In this document: positions 34,718-44,338 of the stretch, one piece after another | How the letters are laid out: each line of letters starts with the position of its first letter | Numbering within the stretch: the first letter of the stretch is position 1 | Origin: Pseudomonadota bacterium | GTDB taxonomy: Bacteria; Pseudomonadota; Alphaproteobacteria; Sphingomonadales; Sphingomonadaceae | Length of the DNA stretch: 64,000 bases | NCBI GenBank assembly: GCA_023389105.1 | Contig: JAEWEY010000004.1 | Coordinates: 186,001 to 250,000 of the forward strand | Reading direction: 5' to 3' | Translations under genes and position numbers: made by a program | Notes under the pieces: generated by a model | What the model saw: only the letters and a program-made list of their open reading frames with translations | The model's database searches: none | What the model was told of the DNA's origin: nothing

Positions 34718-35980
34718 ATGCTCGATACTAAAGTTCGCCGTCGCCATTTCCTGCAAGGTGCGGGAGCCATGGCCGCAGCGCTCACCGTCCCGCTGGATCG
34801 CGTCTTCGCACAGGCCGTTGACGAGCTGCCTAAAATCGCGCTGCCGCCACCGATCACCTCGGCCGAGCGTTTGGCGCGTCTCGCAAAAGCCCGCTCGCTG
34901 ATGGCAAAGCACGGCATCGGCGCGATCATTGTCGAGCCCGGCGCCAGCCTCGACTATTTCACTGGCGTCCAGTGGTGGCGTTCCGAGCGCCTCACCGCCG
35001 CGGTCATTCCGGTGCGGGGCGATCCCATCATCGTCACCCCGTTCTTCGAGCGCCCCTCGGTAGCTGAAAGTCTTTCTGTGCCGGCGGAGATCCGAACCTG
35101 GAACGAAGACGAGGAGCCGCTGAAACTCGTCGCTGACTTCCTGCGCGAACGGCGCGTGGCCGATGGTGCCGTGGGCTTTGAGGAGACCGACCGGTTTTTC
35201 ATCTTCGACAGGCTTCGTCAGCAACTTCCGAAGCTGCGGGCGGTCACTGCAAACCCGGTCGTTCGCGGCTGCCGAATGATCAAGACGCCCGCCGAACTCG
35301 CTCTGATGCAGGCGGCCGCCGATATTACCGAGGCATCGCTGAAATACGCCGGACAGCATACGCGCGAGGGCATGAGTCCGGCCGATGTCGACGCACTGGT
35401 GGCGGCCGCGCACAAGAGGATGGGGGGTGCTTATGACGGCGGCTTGATCCTGCTTGGCGAAGCCTCAGCCTATCCGCATGGCAGCCATAAGCCGCAGGCA
35501 GCGCGGCGCGGCGAAGTGGTGCTGATGGATTGCGGCTGTTCTGTGCACGGCTACCAGTCGGATATCTCGCGCAGCTTCATCTTTGGCGCCGCCCCGACAC
35601 CCGAGCAGCGCAAGGTCGCGCAACAGGTCCGTCGCGGCCAGGACATCGCTATGTCCGCCGCGAAGGTCGGCGCGCCGGCGGGCAGCGTCGACGATGCGGT
35701 GCGCCGTGCCTACGAGAGCTGGGGTTACGGTCCAGGGTACAAGCTGCCCGGAACCTCTCATCGCACCGGCCATGGCATCGGCATGGAAGGCCATGAGCCG
35801 GTCAATCTCGTCCACGGCGAGATGACGCCGCTTGCCGCGGGCATGTGCTTCTCCAACGAGCCGGGCATCTATCTTCCCGGCAAGTTCGGCATCCGTTTCG
35901 AGGACTGCTTCCACATGACGGAAGCGGGCCCAAAGTGGTTCACGACGCCGCCCCCGTCGATCGAGCAGCCCTTCGCCTAG
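34718..35980 (+). CDS. Tat-exported M24-family metallopeptidase (Xaa-Pro aminopeptidase-like)
   Basis: 420 residues from ATG 34718. Tat motif RRRHFLQGAGAMAAAL at the N-terminus; creatinase-type N-terminal domain, then pita-bread catalytic domain with metal ligands in LMDCGCSVHGYQSDISR (two Asp), GHGIGMEGHEP (His), SNEPGIYL (Glu), and GIRFEDCF (Glu). Likely a periplasmic aminopeptidase or dipeptidase acting at proline; exact specificity unknown. Divergent from the MFS exporter with a 69-bp gap. Confidence 0.88.
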   Translation: MLDTKVRRRHFLQGAGAMAAALTVPLDRVFAQAVDELPKIALPPPITSAERLARLAKARSLMAKHGIGAIIVEPGASLDYFTGVQWWRSERLTAAVIPVRGDPIIVTPFFERPSVAESLSVPAEIRTWNEDEEPLKLVADFLRERRVADGAVGFEETDRFFIFDRLRQQLPKLRAVTANPVVRGCRMIKTPAELALMQAAADITEASLKYAGQHTREGMSPADVDALVAAAHKRMGGAYDGGLILLGEASAYPHGSHKPQAARRGEVVLMDCGCSVHGYQSDISRSFIFGAAPTPEQRKVAQQVRRGQDIAMSAAKVGAPAGSVDDAVRRAYESWGYGPGYKLPGTSHRTGHGIGMEGHEPVNLVHGEMTPLAAGMCFSNEPGIYLPGKFGIRFEDCFHMTEAGPKWFTTPPPSIEQPFA

Positions 35981-37293
35981 AAATGATCCTCCGCCTTGGC
36001 CGGGCCAGGGCGGTGTGACGGCGCATGCGGTGGTTCGATGTCCGCCGGCTCCGGCGCGTCGAGCGTGCCTTCCCATCGGGCGACAACTGTCGAGGCCACG
36101 GCATTGCCGACGACGTTGGTCGCCGAACGACCCATGTCGAGGAAGTGGTCGACCGCGAGGATGAGCAGGAGTCCGGCTTCGGGAATCTTGAACATGCCCA
36201 GCGTCGCGGCAATGACGACGAGGCTTGCACGCGGCACTCCGGCCATGCCCTTCGACGTTACCATCATGACCAAAAGCATGGTCATCTCCTGGCCGAAGTT
36301 CAGATGGATCCCATAGGCCTGCGCGATGAAGATAGTCGCGAAGGTCATGTACATCATCGAGCCGTCGAGATTGAACGAATAGCCGAGTGGCAGGACGAAG
36401 CTGGCGATCCGCGGCGGCACACCGAACCGATCCAACGCCTCGAGCGTCCGGGGATAGGCTGCCTCGCTCGACGCGGTCGAGAAGGCGAGCACCACCGGGT
36501 CGCGGATATAGCGAACGAGGTGCCGGGTCCGGCCACCGACGATCACGAACGCGGCGCCGATCAGCAAGCACCAGAGGATTGCCAGGCCGAGATAGAAGCT
36601 GCCGACGAACTTCCCGAAGGTGAACAGGATTTCCGGGCCCTTTTCGGCGATGGCGCTGGCGACGGCGGTGAACACCGCGAAGGGCGCAAAGCGCATCACA
36701 TAGTCGGTCACTTGGAGCATGACCTTGACCAGCGATTCGACGCCTTTGACGATCGGTCGCCCGGCGTCGCCGATGGCGGTCAGCGCTACGCCGAAGAAGA
36801 TGGAAAAGATGACGATGGGCAGGATTTCATTCTTGCTCATCGCATCGAAGATCGATGCGGGGACGAGGTGAGTGACGAAATCCTTAAGGTTGAAGGCCGC
36901 CGTTTCGACGCCGCTCGCGGCCGTCGCGGGTGGAACCGGCAGTGACAGGCCGACGCCCGGCTGAAGGAAGTTGACGAGCAATAGCCCGAGGGTCAGCGAG
37001 ACGATGCTTGCGAGGATGAACCATGCCAAAGACCGGACACCAACGCGGCCCAGGGCAGCGACGTCGCCCATGTGCGCGATGCCGGCAACCAGGGTCGAGA
37101 ACACCAACGGCGCGATAATCATCTTGATCAGCCGCAGAAACAGCGCGGTCACGATGCTCAGGTAATCTGCAATCGACTTCAGGTGCGCCGCACTGGTCGG
37201 CGTGCCGTCGTCGATCGCAGCGTTGATCGCCCAGCCGGCGATGATGCCCAGCACCAAGGCAATCAGGATGTAACGCGTCAGTTTTTTGGCCAT
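35977..37293 (-). CDS. Dicarboxylate/amino acid:cation symporter
   Basis: 438 residues of the DAACS (GltP/DctA) family. Eight-helix plus re-entrant-loop layout; transport signature in TASSEAAYPRTLEALDRFGVP (re-entrant loop HP1), NLDGSMMYMTFATIFIAQAYG (helix 7 with the NMDGT-like motif), and TSKGMAGVPRASLVVIAATLG. Imports C4-dicarboxylates, glutamate or aspartate with Na+/H+. The C-terminus is Pro/His-rich. Overlaps the M24 stop by 4 nt (convergent). Confidence 0.9.
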   Translation of the reverse strand: MAKKLTRYILIALVLGIIAGWAINAAIDDGTPTSAAHLKSIADYLSIVTALFLRLIKMIIAPLVFSTLVAGIAHMGDVAALGRVGVRSLAWFILASIVSLTLGLLLVNFLQPGVGLSLPVPPATAASGVETAAFNLKDFVTHLVPASIFDAMSKNEILPIVIFSIFFGVALTAIGDAGRPIVKGVESLVKVMLQVTDYVMRFAPFAVFTAVASAIAEKGPEILFTFGKFVGSFYLGLAILWCLLIGAAFVIVGGRTRHLVRYIRDPVVLAFSTASSEAAYPRTLEALDRFGVPPRIASFVLPLGYSFNLDGSMMYMTFATIFIAQAYGIHLNFGQEMTMLLVMMVTSKGMAGVPRASLVVIAATLGMFKIPEAGLLLILAVDHFLDMGRSATNVVGNAVASTVVARWEGTLDAPEPADIEPPHAPSHRPGPAKAEDHF

Positions 37294-37382
37294 GTGGCTC
37301 CCCTCAGCTGCCGACCCAAGCCGCTGCGGCTGTTGACGTCAAGCGCTTCACAGCGGGCAGGCGGGTGGCTAGGGCGCGCATC

Positions 37383-38360
37383 ATGGCAGCGGACAATCCG
37401 TCCCCGGTAGGCGTGCTCGAGTTTGGACGGGCGATCCTTCACGACGAAGCGCGGGCGCTCGACGCGCTCGCCGACGGCCTGGGCGAGCCCTTCGAGCGCG
37501 CCATCTCCCTGATCTACGACTGCCGCGGAAAGCTCATCGTCAGCGGGCTCGGCAAGTCGGGGCACGTTGCGCGCAAGATTGCTGCCACTTTCGCGTCCAC
37601 AGGGACCACCGCGGTATTTCTCCACCTGGCCGAGGCGATCCACGGCGATTTGGGCATGGCGGCCAAGGGCGACGTCGCCATCCTCATTTCCCAGAGCGGT
37701 GAGACGGCGGAGCTCGAGCCGGTCATCGATCATTTCCAGCGTGCGCAGATCCCGATCATCGGCATTACCGGCCATCCTGGGACGATGCTCGCCGATGCAG
37801 CAAGCGCCACGCTGCTTCTGCCGCATTGGCCTGAGGTGGGGCCGGAATCGGTAGCCCCCACGACGTCGACGACGATGACACTCGCGCTCGGTGATGCGCT
37901 CGCGATGACGGTGATGCGGCAGAAAGGCGTGACCCGGACCGACTTCAGCTGGCTTCATCCCGGCGGCTCGCTGGGATCGCGCCTGCGCCCAATTCACCGC
38001 CTCATGCACCGCGGAGATTCAATTCCGCTAACGCGCGCCGACAGCTCGATGCACGACACCATCGTCGAGATGTCGGCCAAACGCCTGGGGGTAATCGGCG
38101 TTACCGACGAGCATGGCTTTCTGATCGGGGTAATCACGGACGGTGACCTTCGCCGAAACATCGAGCGTGGCCTCGATCATCCTGCAGCAGACTTCATGAC
38201 CCGCGATCCGAAGACGGTGCACCCCGACGATCTTATCGATGACGCGCTGCCGCTGTTCGACGAATATAAGATCACGGCGCTGTTCGTGGTCGATGAGCAG
38301 GAGAGCGGAAAACGACCGGTCGGCGTGCTGCATATTCACGATTGTCCCGCCGCCAGATGA
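37383..38360 (+). CDS. kdsD: Arabinose-5-phosphate isomerase KdsD
   Basis: 325 residues; first KDO-pathway gene, converting ribulose 5-phosphate to arabinose 5-phosphate. SIS domain (SGLGKSGHVARKIAATFAS; ISQSGETAELEPV; PTTSTTMTLALGDALA) then two CBS domains (from about residue 205: MHDTIVEMSAKRLGVIGV and VHPDDLIDDALPLFDEYK). Start ATG at 37383; an in-frame GTG at 37365 is possible. The stop overlaps kdsB. Confidence 0.93.
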   Translation: MAADNPSPVGVLEFGRAILHDEARALDALADGLGEPFERAISLIYDCRGKLIVSGLGKSGHVARKIAATFASTGTTAVFLHLAEAIHGDLGMAAKGDVAILISQSGETAELEPVIDHFQRAQIPIIGITGHPGTMLADAASATLLLPHWPEVGPESVAPTTSTTMTLALGDALAMTVMRQKGVTRTDFSWLHPGGSLGSRLRPIHRLMHRGDSIPLTRADSSMHDTIVEMSAKRLGVIGVTDEHGFLIGVITDGDLRRNIERGLDHPAADFMTRDPKTVHPDDLIDDALPLFDEYKITALFVVDEQESGKRPVGVLHIHDCPAAR

Positions 38361-39154
38361 AGTCGGTCATCCTAATCCCGGCGCGCTATCAATCGACGCG
38401 CTATCCGGGGAAGCCGCTGGCGAAGATCAGGGGGGCGGGCGGAGCTGCAAAGTCGCTGATTCAGCGCAGCGTGGAGGCCGCGCGGCGCGTAGCGGGCGTT
38501 TCCGAAGTTTTCGTAACGACCGATGACGACCGCATCGCTGATGCATGTTCAGCTCTCGGTGTTGGCGTGATCATGACCTCACCCGAATGCCGCAATGGCA
38601 CCGAACGCTGCGCAGAAGCGCTGAAGTCGCTGCACGCCCCCGATCTCGTCATTAATTTTCAGGGCGATGCGCTGCTGACTCCGCCCGGGTTCGTCGAAGC
38701 GCTGATCGGCCGGATGGATCAGGACCAGGATGCGCTCGTCGCTACCCCGGCCATGCGGCTTCGCAGCAGCGAGGCTCGTGCGTTGCGCGAGGAAGAAGCT
38801 GCCGGCCGGGTTGGCGGCACCTCGGTGGTTACTGACGACCAAGGGCACGCACTTTATTTTTCCAAGCGCTTGATCCCCCATCTTCCAAAGGGAGCGCTGG
38901 AGGGCGCGATGTCACCGGTGCGGTTGCACGTTGGCGTTTACGCCTATCGGCCCGAAGCACTCGATCGGTATGTCTCGGCTCCGGTGAGCGAACTTGAGAT
39001 GCTTGAGGGGCTCGAGCAACTTCGGTTCCTGGCGGCCGGCATTAAGATTGCCGTCGTCGATGTGGCGACGCCGCCGTTCGCACTGCGAGAACTGAACAAC
39101 CCGGAGGACATGGAGGCGATTGAGCAGGCGCTCGTCGATGCAGGGCTCGAGTGA
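38357..39154 (+). CDS. kdsB: CMP-KDO synthetase KdsB
   Basis: 265 residues. Cytidylyltransferase motifs: VILIPARYQSTRYPGKPLAK at the N-terminus, TTDDDRIADAC, ECRNGTERCAEAL, VINFQGDALLTPP. Activates KDO with CTP before transfer to lipid A. Start ATGA overlap with kdsD. Slightly unusual: an insert AGGAAKSLIQRS before the helix. The last four bases overlap the following HAD GTG start. Confidence 0.93.
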   Translation: MKSVILIPARYQSTRYPGKPLAKIRGAGGAAKSLIQRSVEAARRVAGVSEVFVTTDDDRIADACSALGVGVIMTSPECRNGTERCAEALKSLHAPDLVINFQGDALLTPPGFVEALIGRMDQDQDALVATPAMRLRSSEARALREEEAAGRVGGTSVVTDDQGHALYFSKRLIPHLPKGALEGAMSPVRLHVGVYAYRPEALDRYVSAPVSELEMLEGLEQLRFLAAGIKIAVVDVATPPFALRELNNPEDMEAIEQALVDAGLE

Positions 39155-39954
39155 GCAGCCTCGACGCGCTGGACCCGCGCTACCGGCTTATCCTGTGCGA
39201 CATTTGGGGCGTCGTCCATGACGGAGTGACGCTGTACGCCGGTGCGGCGGAACGCTTACGGGCTTGGCGGACTGAGGGCCGCTGCGTCGTACTGATTACC
39301 AATGCGCCCCGAACGGCTGATGAGGTTGACGCGCAACTTGCGCGCCTGGGACTGCCGAGGGATGCCTATGATTTTGTCGAAACGGGCGGCGAGGCAGGTA
39401 TCGAGGGTCTGCGTGCGCTCAATGAGCCGGTCGGCTTCATCGGAACGCAGGGCGATCGCGCGGTGCTCGAGGGCCGCGGCGTGCGGATCGCCTACGATGA
39501 GATGTTCGCGAACCTAGCCTGCACCGGCCTTAGTGAAGACAAGCCAACGGTGGCTGAGTATGCAGAGGAACTTGAGCAATATGCCGCGCGCGGCGTGACG
39601 ATGCATTGCCTGAATCCGGACCGGGTTGTGATCCGCGGCGGTGTTTCCGAGCCATGCGCGGGCGCGCTGGCCGACGTCTACGAGGCATTTGGCGGCGAAG
39701 TTGCCTGGTACGGAAAGCCCCATTCAGCGATCTACGAGCACGCCCTGCGCCGTGCCGGCGATCCTGACGCCGCGCAGGTGCTCGCGATCGGGGACGGGCT
39801 GCTGACGGACATGCTGGGCGCTGCTCGCCGTGGAATCGACGCCGTCTTCGTGACTGGCGGAATCCATGCGGGTGAGCAATTTCCGGAGAACTTCGCCGCC
39901 GACCACGGGCTGGGTGACTGGCGGCCTGTGGCGATTGTCGACTCCCTCGCCTAG
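39151..39954 (+). CDS. TIGR01459-like class IIA HAD protein, in KDO operon
   Basis: 267 residues, GTG start overlapping kdsB. HAD motif I is LCDIWGVVHDG: nucleophile Asp17 is present but the usual second Asp (acid/base) is Trp19. Motif II VLITNAP, motif III Lys in WYGKPHSAIYEHA, motif IV AIGDGLLTDMLGA are intact. The class IIA cap lies between. Position between kdsB and kdsA suggests a link with KDO metabolism; no classical KdsC is in the window. Whether it is an active phosphatase is open given Trp19. Confidence 0.85.
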   Translation: MSSLDALDPRYRLILCDIWGVVHDGVTLYAGAAERLRAWRTEGRCVVLITNAPRTADEVDAQLARLGLPRDAYDFVETGGEAGIEGLRALNEPVGFIGTQGDRAVLEGRGVRIAYDEMFANLACTGLSEDKPTVAEYAEELEQYAARGVTMHCLNPDRVVIRGGVSEPCAGALADVYEAFGGEVAWYGKPHSAIYEHALRRAGDPDAAQVLAIGDGLLTDMLGAARRGIDAVFVTGGIHAGEQFPENFAADHGLGDWRPVAIVDSLA

Positions 39955-39963
39955 GGGAGCACA

Positions 39964-40815
39964 ATGAAACTCTGCGGACGCGACGTCGGGCTCGACCAGC
40001 CCCTGTTCCTGATTGCCGGGCCCTGCGTGGTCGAAAGCGAAGAACTGCAATTACGCACTGCGGAGCGACTGACGGCAATCGCGGAGCGGCTCGGCCTTCA
40101 CTTCATCTTCAAATCCAGCTTCGACAAGGCCAATCGATCTTCCGACCAAAGCTATCGTGGGCCAGGGATGGATGAGGGGCTTCGCGTGCTCGAGAAGGTC
40201 AAAGACGCCTTGGGTCTGCCCATTCTGACCGACGTCCACGACGTCTCGCAGATCGCGCCAGTGTCCGAGGTCGTCGATGTCCTCCAGACGCCGGCCTTCC
40301 TGGCGCGGCAGACGGATTTTATCCATGCGGTTGCGGCCTCCGGGAAGCCCGTGAACATCAAGAAGGCGCAGTTCATGGCACCTCAGGACATGGCAAACGT
40401 GGTCGACAAGGCGCGTGGCGCCGCGCGGGCCGCGGGCGTCGAAGACGACACTATCATGGTCTGCGAGCGCGGCGCGTCATTCGGCTACAACAATCTGGTC
40501 AGCGACATGCGGAGTCTCGCCATCATGCGGGAAACCGGTTGTCCTGTCGTCTTCGATGCCACGCACAGCGTTCAGCTGCCAGGCGGACAGGGGACAAGCT
40601 CCGGCGGACAGCGCGAATTTGTACCGGTTCTGGCCCGAGCGGCCGTCGCAACTGGCATCGCGGGATTGTTCATGGAAACCCATCCGGATCCCGCGAACGC
40701 CAAGTCCGACGGACCGAACGCATGGCCGCTTGATCGGATGGAGACCTTGCTCCGGACGCTCGTGGATCTCGATCGGCTGGTTAAGGAGCGCGGTTTCGAG
40801 GAGCAGCAGCTTTAG
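39964..40815 (+). CDS. kdsA: KDO-8-phosphate synthase KdsA
   Basis: 283 residues. Condenses PEP with arabinose 5-phosphate. Signature IAGPCVVESEEL, FKSSFDKANRSS, GLPILTDVHDVSQ, LQTPAFLARQTDF, NIKKAQFMAP, CERGASFGYNNLVSDMRSL, DATHSVQLPGGQG. SD GGGGAG precedes the ATG. The segment N-terminal to helix 2 has no Cys in the position used by metal-dependent (class II) enzymes that I can confirm. Convergent with the flippase, 4-nt overlap. Confidence 0.95.
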   Translation: MKLCGRDVGLDQPLFLIAGPCVVESEELQLRTAERLTAIAERLGLHFIFKSSFDKANRSSDQSYRGPGMDEGLRVLEKVKDALGLPILTDVHDVSQIAPVSEVVDVLQTPAFLARQTDFIHAVAASGKPVNIKKAQFMAPQDMANVVDKARGAARAAGVEDDTIMVCERGASFGYNNLVSDMRSLAIMRETGCPVVFDATHSVQLPGGQGTSSGGQREFVPVLARAAVATGIAGLFMETHPDPANAKSDGPNAWPLDRMETLLRTLVDLDRLVKERGFEEQQL

Positions 40816-42119
40816 GCCGTTCGCGGCCGGACGCGGCGGTGCTCCGTGCGCAGCTGCAGCAGCATTACCCCAGTGTTGGCAACGTTGGCCAAAACCAGCG
40901 CCACGGCGGCGCCGATCACGTCCCAACGCCAGGACAGCGGCGCAATGGTGATGAAGAAGAGGCCGCTTCCCAGCAACTTTGCCTTGAGCGGCCCGTCCGA
41001 ACGACCGAGCGCATAAAGCATCGGCGCTAACGGGAAGCTGAAAATGCCGAGGAACGGGATGACCATCATGATGACCAACGGGACGTAAGCGCCGGCAAAA
41101 TCCTTGCCGAACAACAGCACCATCAGTGGCTTCCCGCCGACCAGAAGAATGAGGATTGCGAGCACAGCGACCGCGCTGACCAGCGCGGTGCCACGGAGCA
41201 TGAGCTTCCATGGCTTCTTTGATGTCAGGTCCATCCGCATGATTTCGGGGTAAAAAGCTTTGCCCAGCAGATCGGCCGGCTTCTGGGCGCTGTCAGCGAG
41301 CGTCGATGCAACGCGGAACAACGCCGCGCCAGCCGGCCCAAGGAGCCCGCCTACGACCAGTCGCCCGATTGGGCCCCAGACCGCCTGCACGCTGCTCGCC
41401 AGATTGACGTCGATGGCAAAGCGCCAGGCGCCCTCGAGGGCTGCCGGCCGCAGAGTTGGGCGGATGCCATCCAGGAGTCCATTGCGCCGGAGCTCACGCC
41501 AGCCAAGATACCAGGGATAGAAATTGCCGATCAGGTCGGTTGCGAACCAGATTGCGACGTAGACTGGAAACGAGGCGCCGGCGGCAAAGGCGATCGCGGC
41601 AAGCACTGCGCGGACGATCGGGCTCAACGTGCCCGACCAGCTGATGAGATCAAACCGATCGAGAACGCGTAGCACCCCGTCGGGGGTTGCCGAGGTCATG
41701 ATCGGCAGCAGCGCGCAATAGGCCATGCCGAGCCACAGGTACTGCGGACTAATGCCGACCCAATTGCCAATGAACGGCAAGAGAATGACCGCGACCAGCA
41801 TTCCGCCGATCCCGCTGACGACATCGAGCGCGAAGGCGAACCCGGTCGCGACCTTGAAATGCTCGGGGTCTCCCTGCGACAGGCCATGACCGCCGTAGCG
41901 GACGATAAGTTGCCACGACTGAAACTTCGCAATGCCGCTAACGGCCTTCACGTAGCTGGTGATCAGGATCAGCGTGCCAAAGAGCAGCACGCCGAGCCCG
42001 CGGCCCGCGAGGGCCAGCGTTGCAACGCCGCAGACCGCGGCAACGATCTTCGACGCCCCGAGATAGCTCGTGTTCTTGAGCAGCGAGCGGAAATGCTGGT
42101 CTTTGAACCAGTGCCTCAT
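40812..42119 (-). CDS. Lipopolysaccharide/oligosaccharide flippase-like membrane protein
   Basis: 435 residues with about 12-13 hydrophobic helices and the MOP-superfamily N-terminal pattern (LKNTSYLGASKIVAAVCGVAT). The Lys/Arg-containing cytosolic loops and the position next to KDO synthesis suggest translocation of a polysaccharide or glycolipid precursor; substrate unknown. Gap of 35 bp to the EF-G-like gene in the same direction. Confidence 0.8.
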   Translation of the reverse strand: MRHWFKDQHFRSLLKNTSYLGASKIVAAVCGVATLALAGRGLGVLLFGTLILITSYVKAVSGIAKFQSWQLIVRYGGHGLSQGDPEHFKVATGFAFALDVVSGIGGMLVAVILLPFIGNWVGISPQYLWLGMAYCALLPIMTSATPDGVLRVLDRFDLISWSGTLSPIVRAVLAAIAFAAGASFPVYVAIWFATDLIGNFYPWYLGWRELRRNGLLDGIRPTLRPAALEGAWRFAIDVNLASSVQAVWGPIGRLVVGGLLGPAGAALFRVASTLADSAQKPADLLGKAFYPEIMRMDLTSKKPWKLMLRGTALVSAVAVLAILILLVGGKPLMVLLFGKDFAGAYVPLVIMMVIPFLGIFSFPLAPMLYALGRSDGPLKAKLLGSGLFFITIAPLSWRWDVIGAAVALVLANVANTGVMLLQLRTEHRRVRPRTA

Positions 42120-42154
42120 TCCCGCGCCCTAGCCGCCATGGCCGCGAGCGCAAG

Positions 42155-44182
42155 CTAGGCCGGTTCAGGCATCCTTTGCTGGACGACCTTCTCCGCTAGC
42201 GGACCGTTCAGTTCGGCGAGATGGTCGAACTGGGCTTCATACGTTGCAAGGCCTTGGCTTTGCGAGCGAAGCTCCGCCTCCAGGCCCGATAATTCGGCCT
42301 CTGGAATGAGGGCTTCGATCCGGTCCCAGCCCGTCCAACCGTCGCGGGGGGCCATGCCGAGCATTTGCCCGCGGCGCCCGGCTACGGCCGAAGTCACGCG
42401 GCTCGTGGCATTGGTGGGACAGACGACGATGAGCTTGTGCATCGGCTCCAGCAAGTGGGGTCCCGCTGCGTTCAGCGCTTCCTGCATGGCGATGCGGCCC
42501 GCGAGGCGAAAGGCAAGCTCGGAACTGTCGACGCTGTGGTAGCTGCCATCGACAAGGCTGACCGCGCAATCGACCACTTCGAAGCCGAGCGGGCCCTTGG
42601 TCATGGCCTCGCGGACGCCTTCTTCGACGGCCGGGATCCATTGCTTGGGCACGGAGCCGCCGTGGATGCGCTCCTCGAAGACGAAGCCCGAACCGCGGGG
42701 GAGGGGCTTCACCTCGATGATCACGTCGCCAAACTGGCCATGGCCGCCAGACTGTTTCTTGTGACGACCCTTCTGGGTCACCGATTTCCGAATGCTTTCG
42801 CGATAGCCGACACTTGGCGGATGGCTTTTGACCTCGACGCCATAACGCCGCTTCAGGCGCGCCAGAACCGTGTTGAGATGCTCGTCATTGACGCCACGCA
42901 GGCGGATCTCGTGGTTATGGTCGTCATGTTCGATAATTAGCGCCGAGTCTTCCTCGCTGAGCCGTTGCAGGGCGCCGGATAGCTTGACGTCATCCTTCCG
43001 GTCGGCCGGCTCGATGGCGATCGCGCAATTGCGCGCCGGATAGCCGATGTCGACGGACGGCGGCAGCTTGCCTGAGCCGAGCCATTCACCGGCTCGAACA
43101 TTGTCGATCTTCGCCACCGCAACGACATCACCATCGTTGGCCTGGCCGACCTTTGCGGTTTTCTCGCCCTGAACATGGAAGAGGGCGCCTAGCCGGGCAT
43201 GTTCCCCAGACTCCGTTTTCAGATCTGAACCTTCGCTAATGCGGCCGCCGAGCATGCGCGAAAGGGCGAGCCGTCCGATGGCTCCGTGAATGATCTTGAA
43301 CACGTAGAGCGACGGGTTGGAAACGCTCAGGCGGTCGGCTGCGGTGCTTGGGCCCGGCGCTTCGTGCCGTATTGCCTTAAGCAGCCGGCGCACACCCCAG
43401 GAACTGTTCGCCGAGCCAAACAGAACGGAGACGCCGAGATTGTCGCCGGTTTCGCGCGCGAGATCCTGGAGAATCTTCTCGCGGGATGGCGCCTCGTCCA
43501 TCAGCAGTTGCTCGAGCAGCTCGTCGTCGTGATCCGCCAGTTGCTCGAGCATATGCGTGCGGGCTTCCGCTTCACGCTCATGGAGGTCCGCAGGGATTTC
43601 GATCCGTTCGGATCCCTGGCCGGGGCGATATTTGAATGCATATTCCAGCGCCAGGTCGACGAAACCGCTGATCTTCTCGCCTTCGCGGATCGGCACCTGC
43701 CGCGCGATGAGGGGAGAGACGCTCATCGGTTGCAAGGCGGTCAGGAGGTCGCGGATGCGGCCGTGCGCCTGGTCGATGCGATTGACGAAGACAAGGTGCG
43801 GGATACCCAGTTCATCAAGGGCGCGGAGCGCAGGCGCCGCAAGTGGCGCCCGCGCCGGATCCGGGTCGACCACAACGATCGCCACGTCCGCAATCGCGAG
43901 AGCTCTGGCGCCATCGGCAGCGAAGCCTACGGAACCCGGACAGTCCAGAATGGCAAAATGGTCGCCGCGATAATCGAAGTGATAGAGATTGAGTTCGGTC
44001 GACCCACCGCGCTGACGGCTTTCCGCGCTGAAATCGCCGATCCTGGAGCCGTTGGCCGTCGATCCCAGGCGATCCGTGGCACCGGCTGCAAACAGCATTG
44101 CTTCGGCAAGGCTCGTCTTTCCCGCGCCGGCGGGTCCCACCAGCGCGATCACTCGGGTGCCTTTTGCAGATCCTCCAGCCAT
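42155..44182 (-). CDS. EF-G-like translational GTPase (divergent G3 motif)
   Basis: 675 residues from ATG complement 44180-44182 (upstream open frame is not conserved). EF-G architecture: G domain (GPAGAGKTSLAEAML, DCPGSVGFAADG, FVNRIDQAHGR), domain II, then domains III-V (SVGYRESIRKSVTQKGRHKK and the C-terminal IPEAELSGLEAELRS). In canonical EF-G the G3 motif reads DTPGHVDF; here His is replaced by Ser, as in a group of EF-G paralogues common in alphaproteobacteria. Role in translation uncertain. Confidence 0.85.
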   Translation of the reverse strand: MAGGSAKGTRVIALVGPAGAGKTSLAEAMLFAAGATDRLGSTANGSRIGDFSAESRQRGGSTELNLYHFDYRGDHFAILDCPGSVGFAADGARALAIADVAIVVVDPDPARAPLAAPALRALDELGIPHLVFVNRIDQAHGRIRDLLTALQPMSVSPLIARQVPIREGEKISGFVDLALEYAFKYRPGQGSERIEIPADLHEREAEARTHMLEQLADHDDELLEQLLMDEAPSREKILQDLARETGDNLGVSVLFGSANSSWGVRRLLKAIRHEAPGPSTAADRLSVSNPSLYVFKIIHGAIGRLALSRMLGGRISEGSDLKTESGEHARLGALFHVQGEKTAKVGQANDGDVVAVAKIDNVRAGEWLGSGKLPPSVDIGYPARNCAIAIEPADRKDDVKLSGALQRLSEEDSALIIEHDDHNHEIRLRGVNDEHLNTVLARLKRRYGVEVKSHPPSVGYRESIRKSVTQKGRHKKQSGGHGQFGDVIIEVKPLPRGSGFVFEERIHGGSVPKQWIPAVEEGVREAMTKGPLGFEVVDCAVSLVDGSYHSVDSSELAFRLAGRIAMQEALNAAGPHLLEPMHKLIVVCPTNATSRVTSAVAGRRGQMLGMAPRDGWTGWDRIEALIPEAELSGLEAELRSQSQGLATYEAQFDHLAELNGPLAEKVVQQRMPEPA

Positions 44183-44338
44183 GCGACTCTCCTTCGTCCG
44201 GTTTACGGGCGCCCGAGTCGCTCTTGAGAGGCGCTTCGGCGCCAATCTGGAAACCTCCACCGTCCGCCTGTTTTTTGCTGTTGGCAAGAGGGGAACGGCT
44301 TGCGATGCGCCGTGTTGGGCCGTCGCGAGGAGTAAACC

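Noticed and set aside
34649..35413. N-terminal extension of the MFS exporter frame
   Set aside because: Overlaps the divergent M24 peptidase and is not transporter-like; ATG complement at 34646-34648 is the better start.
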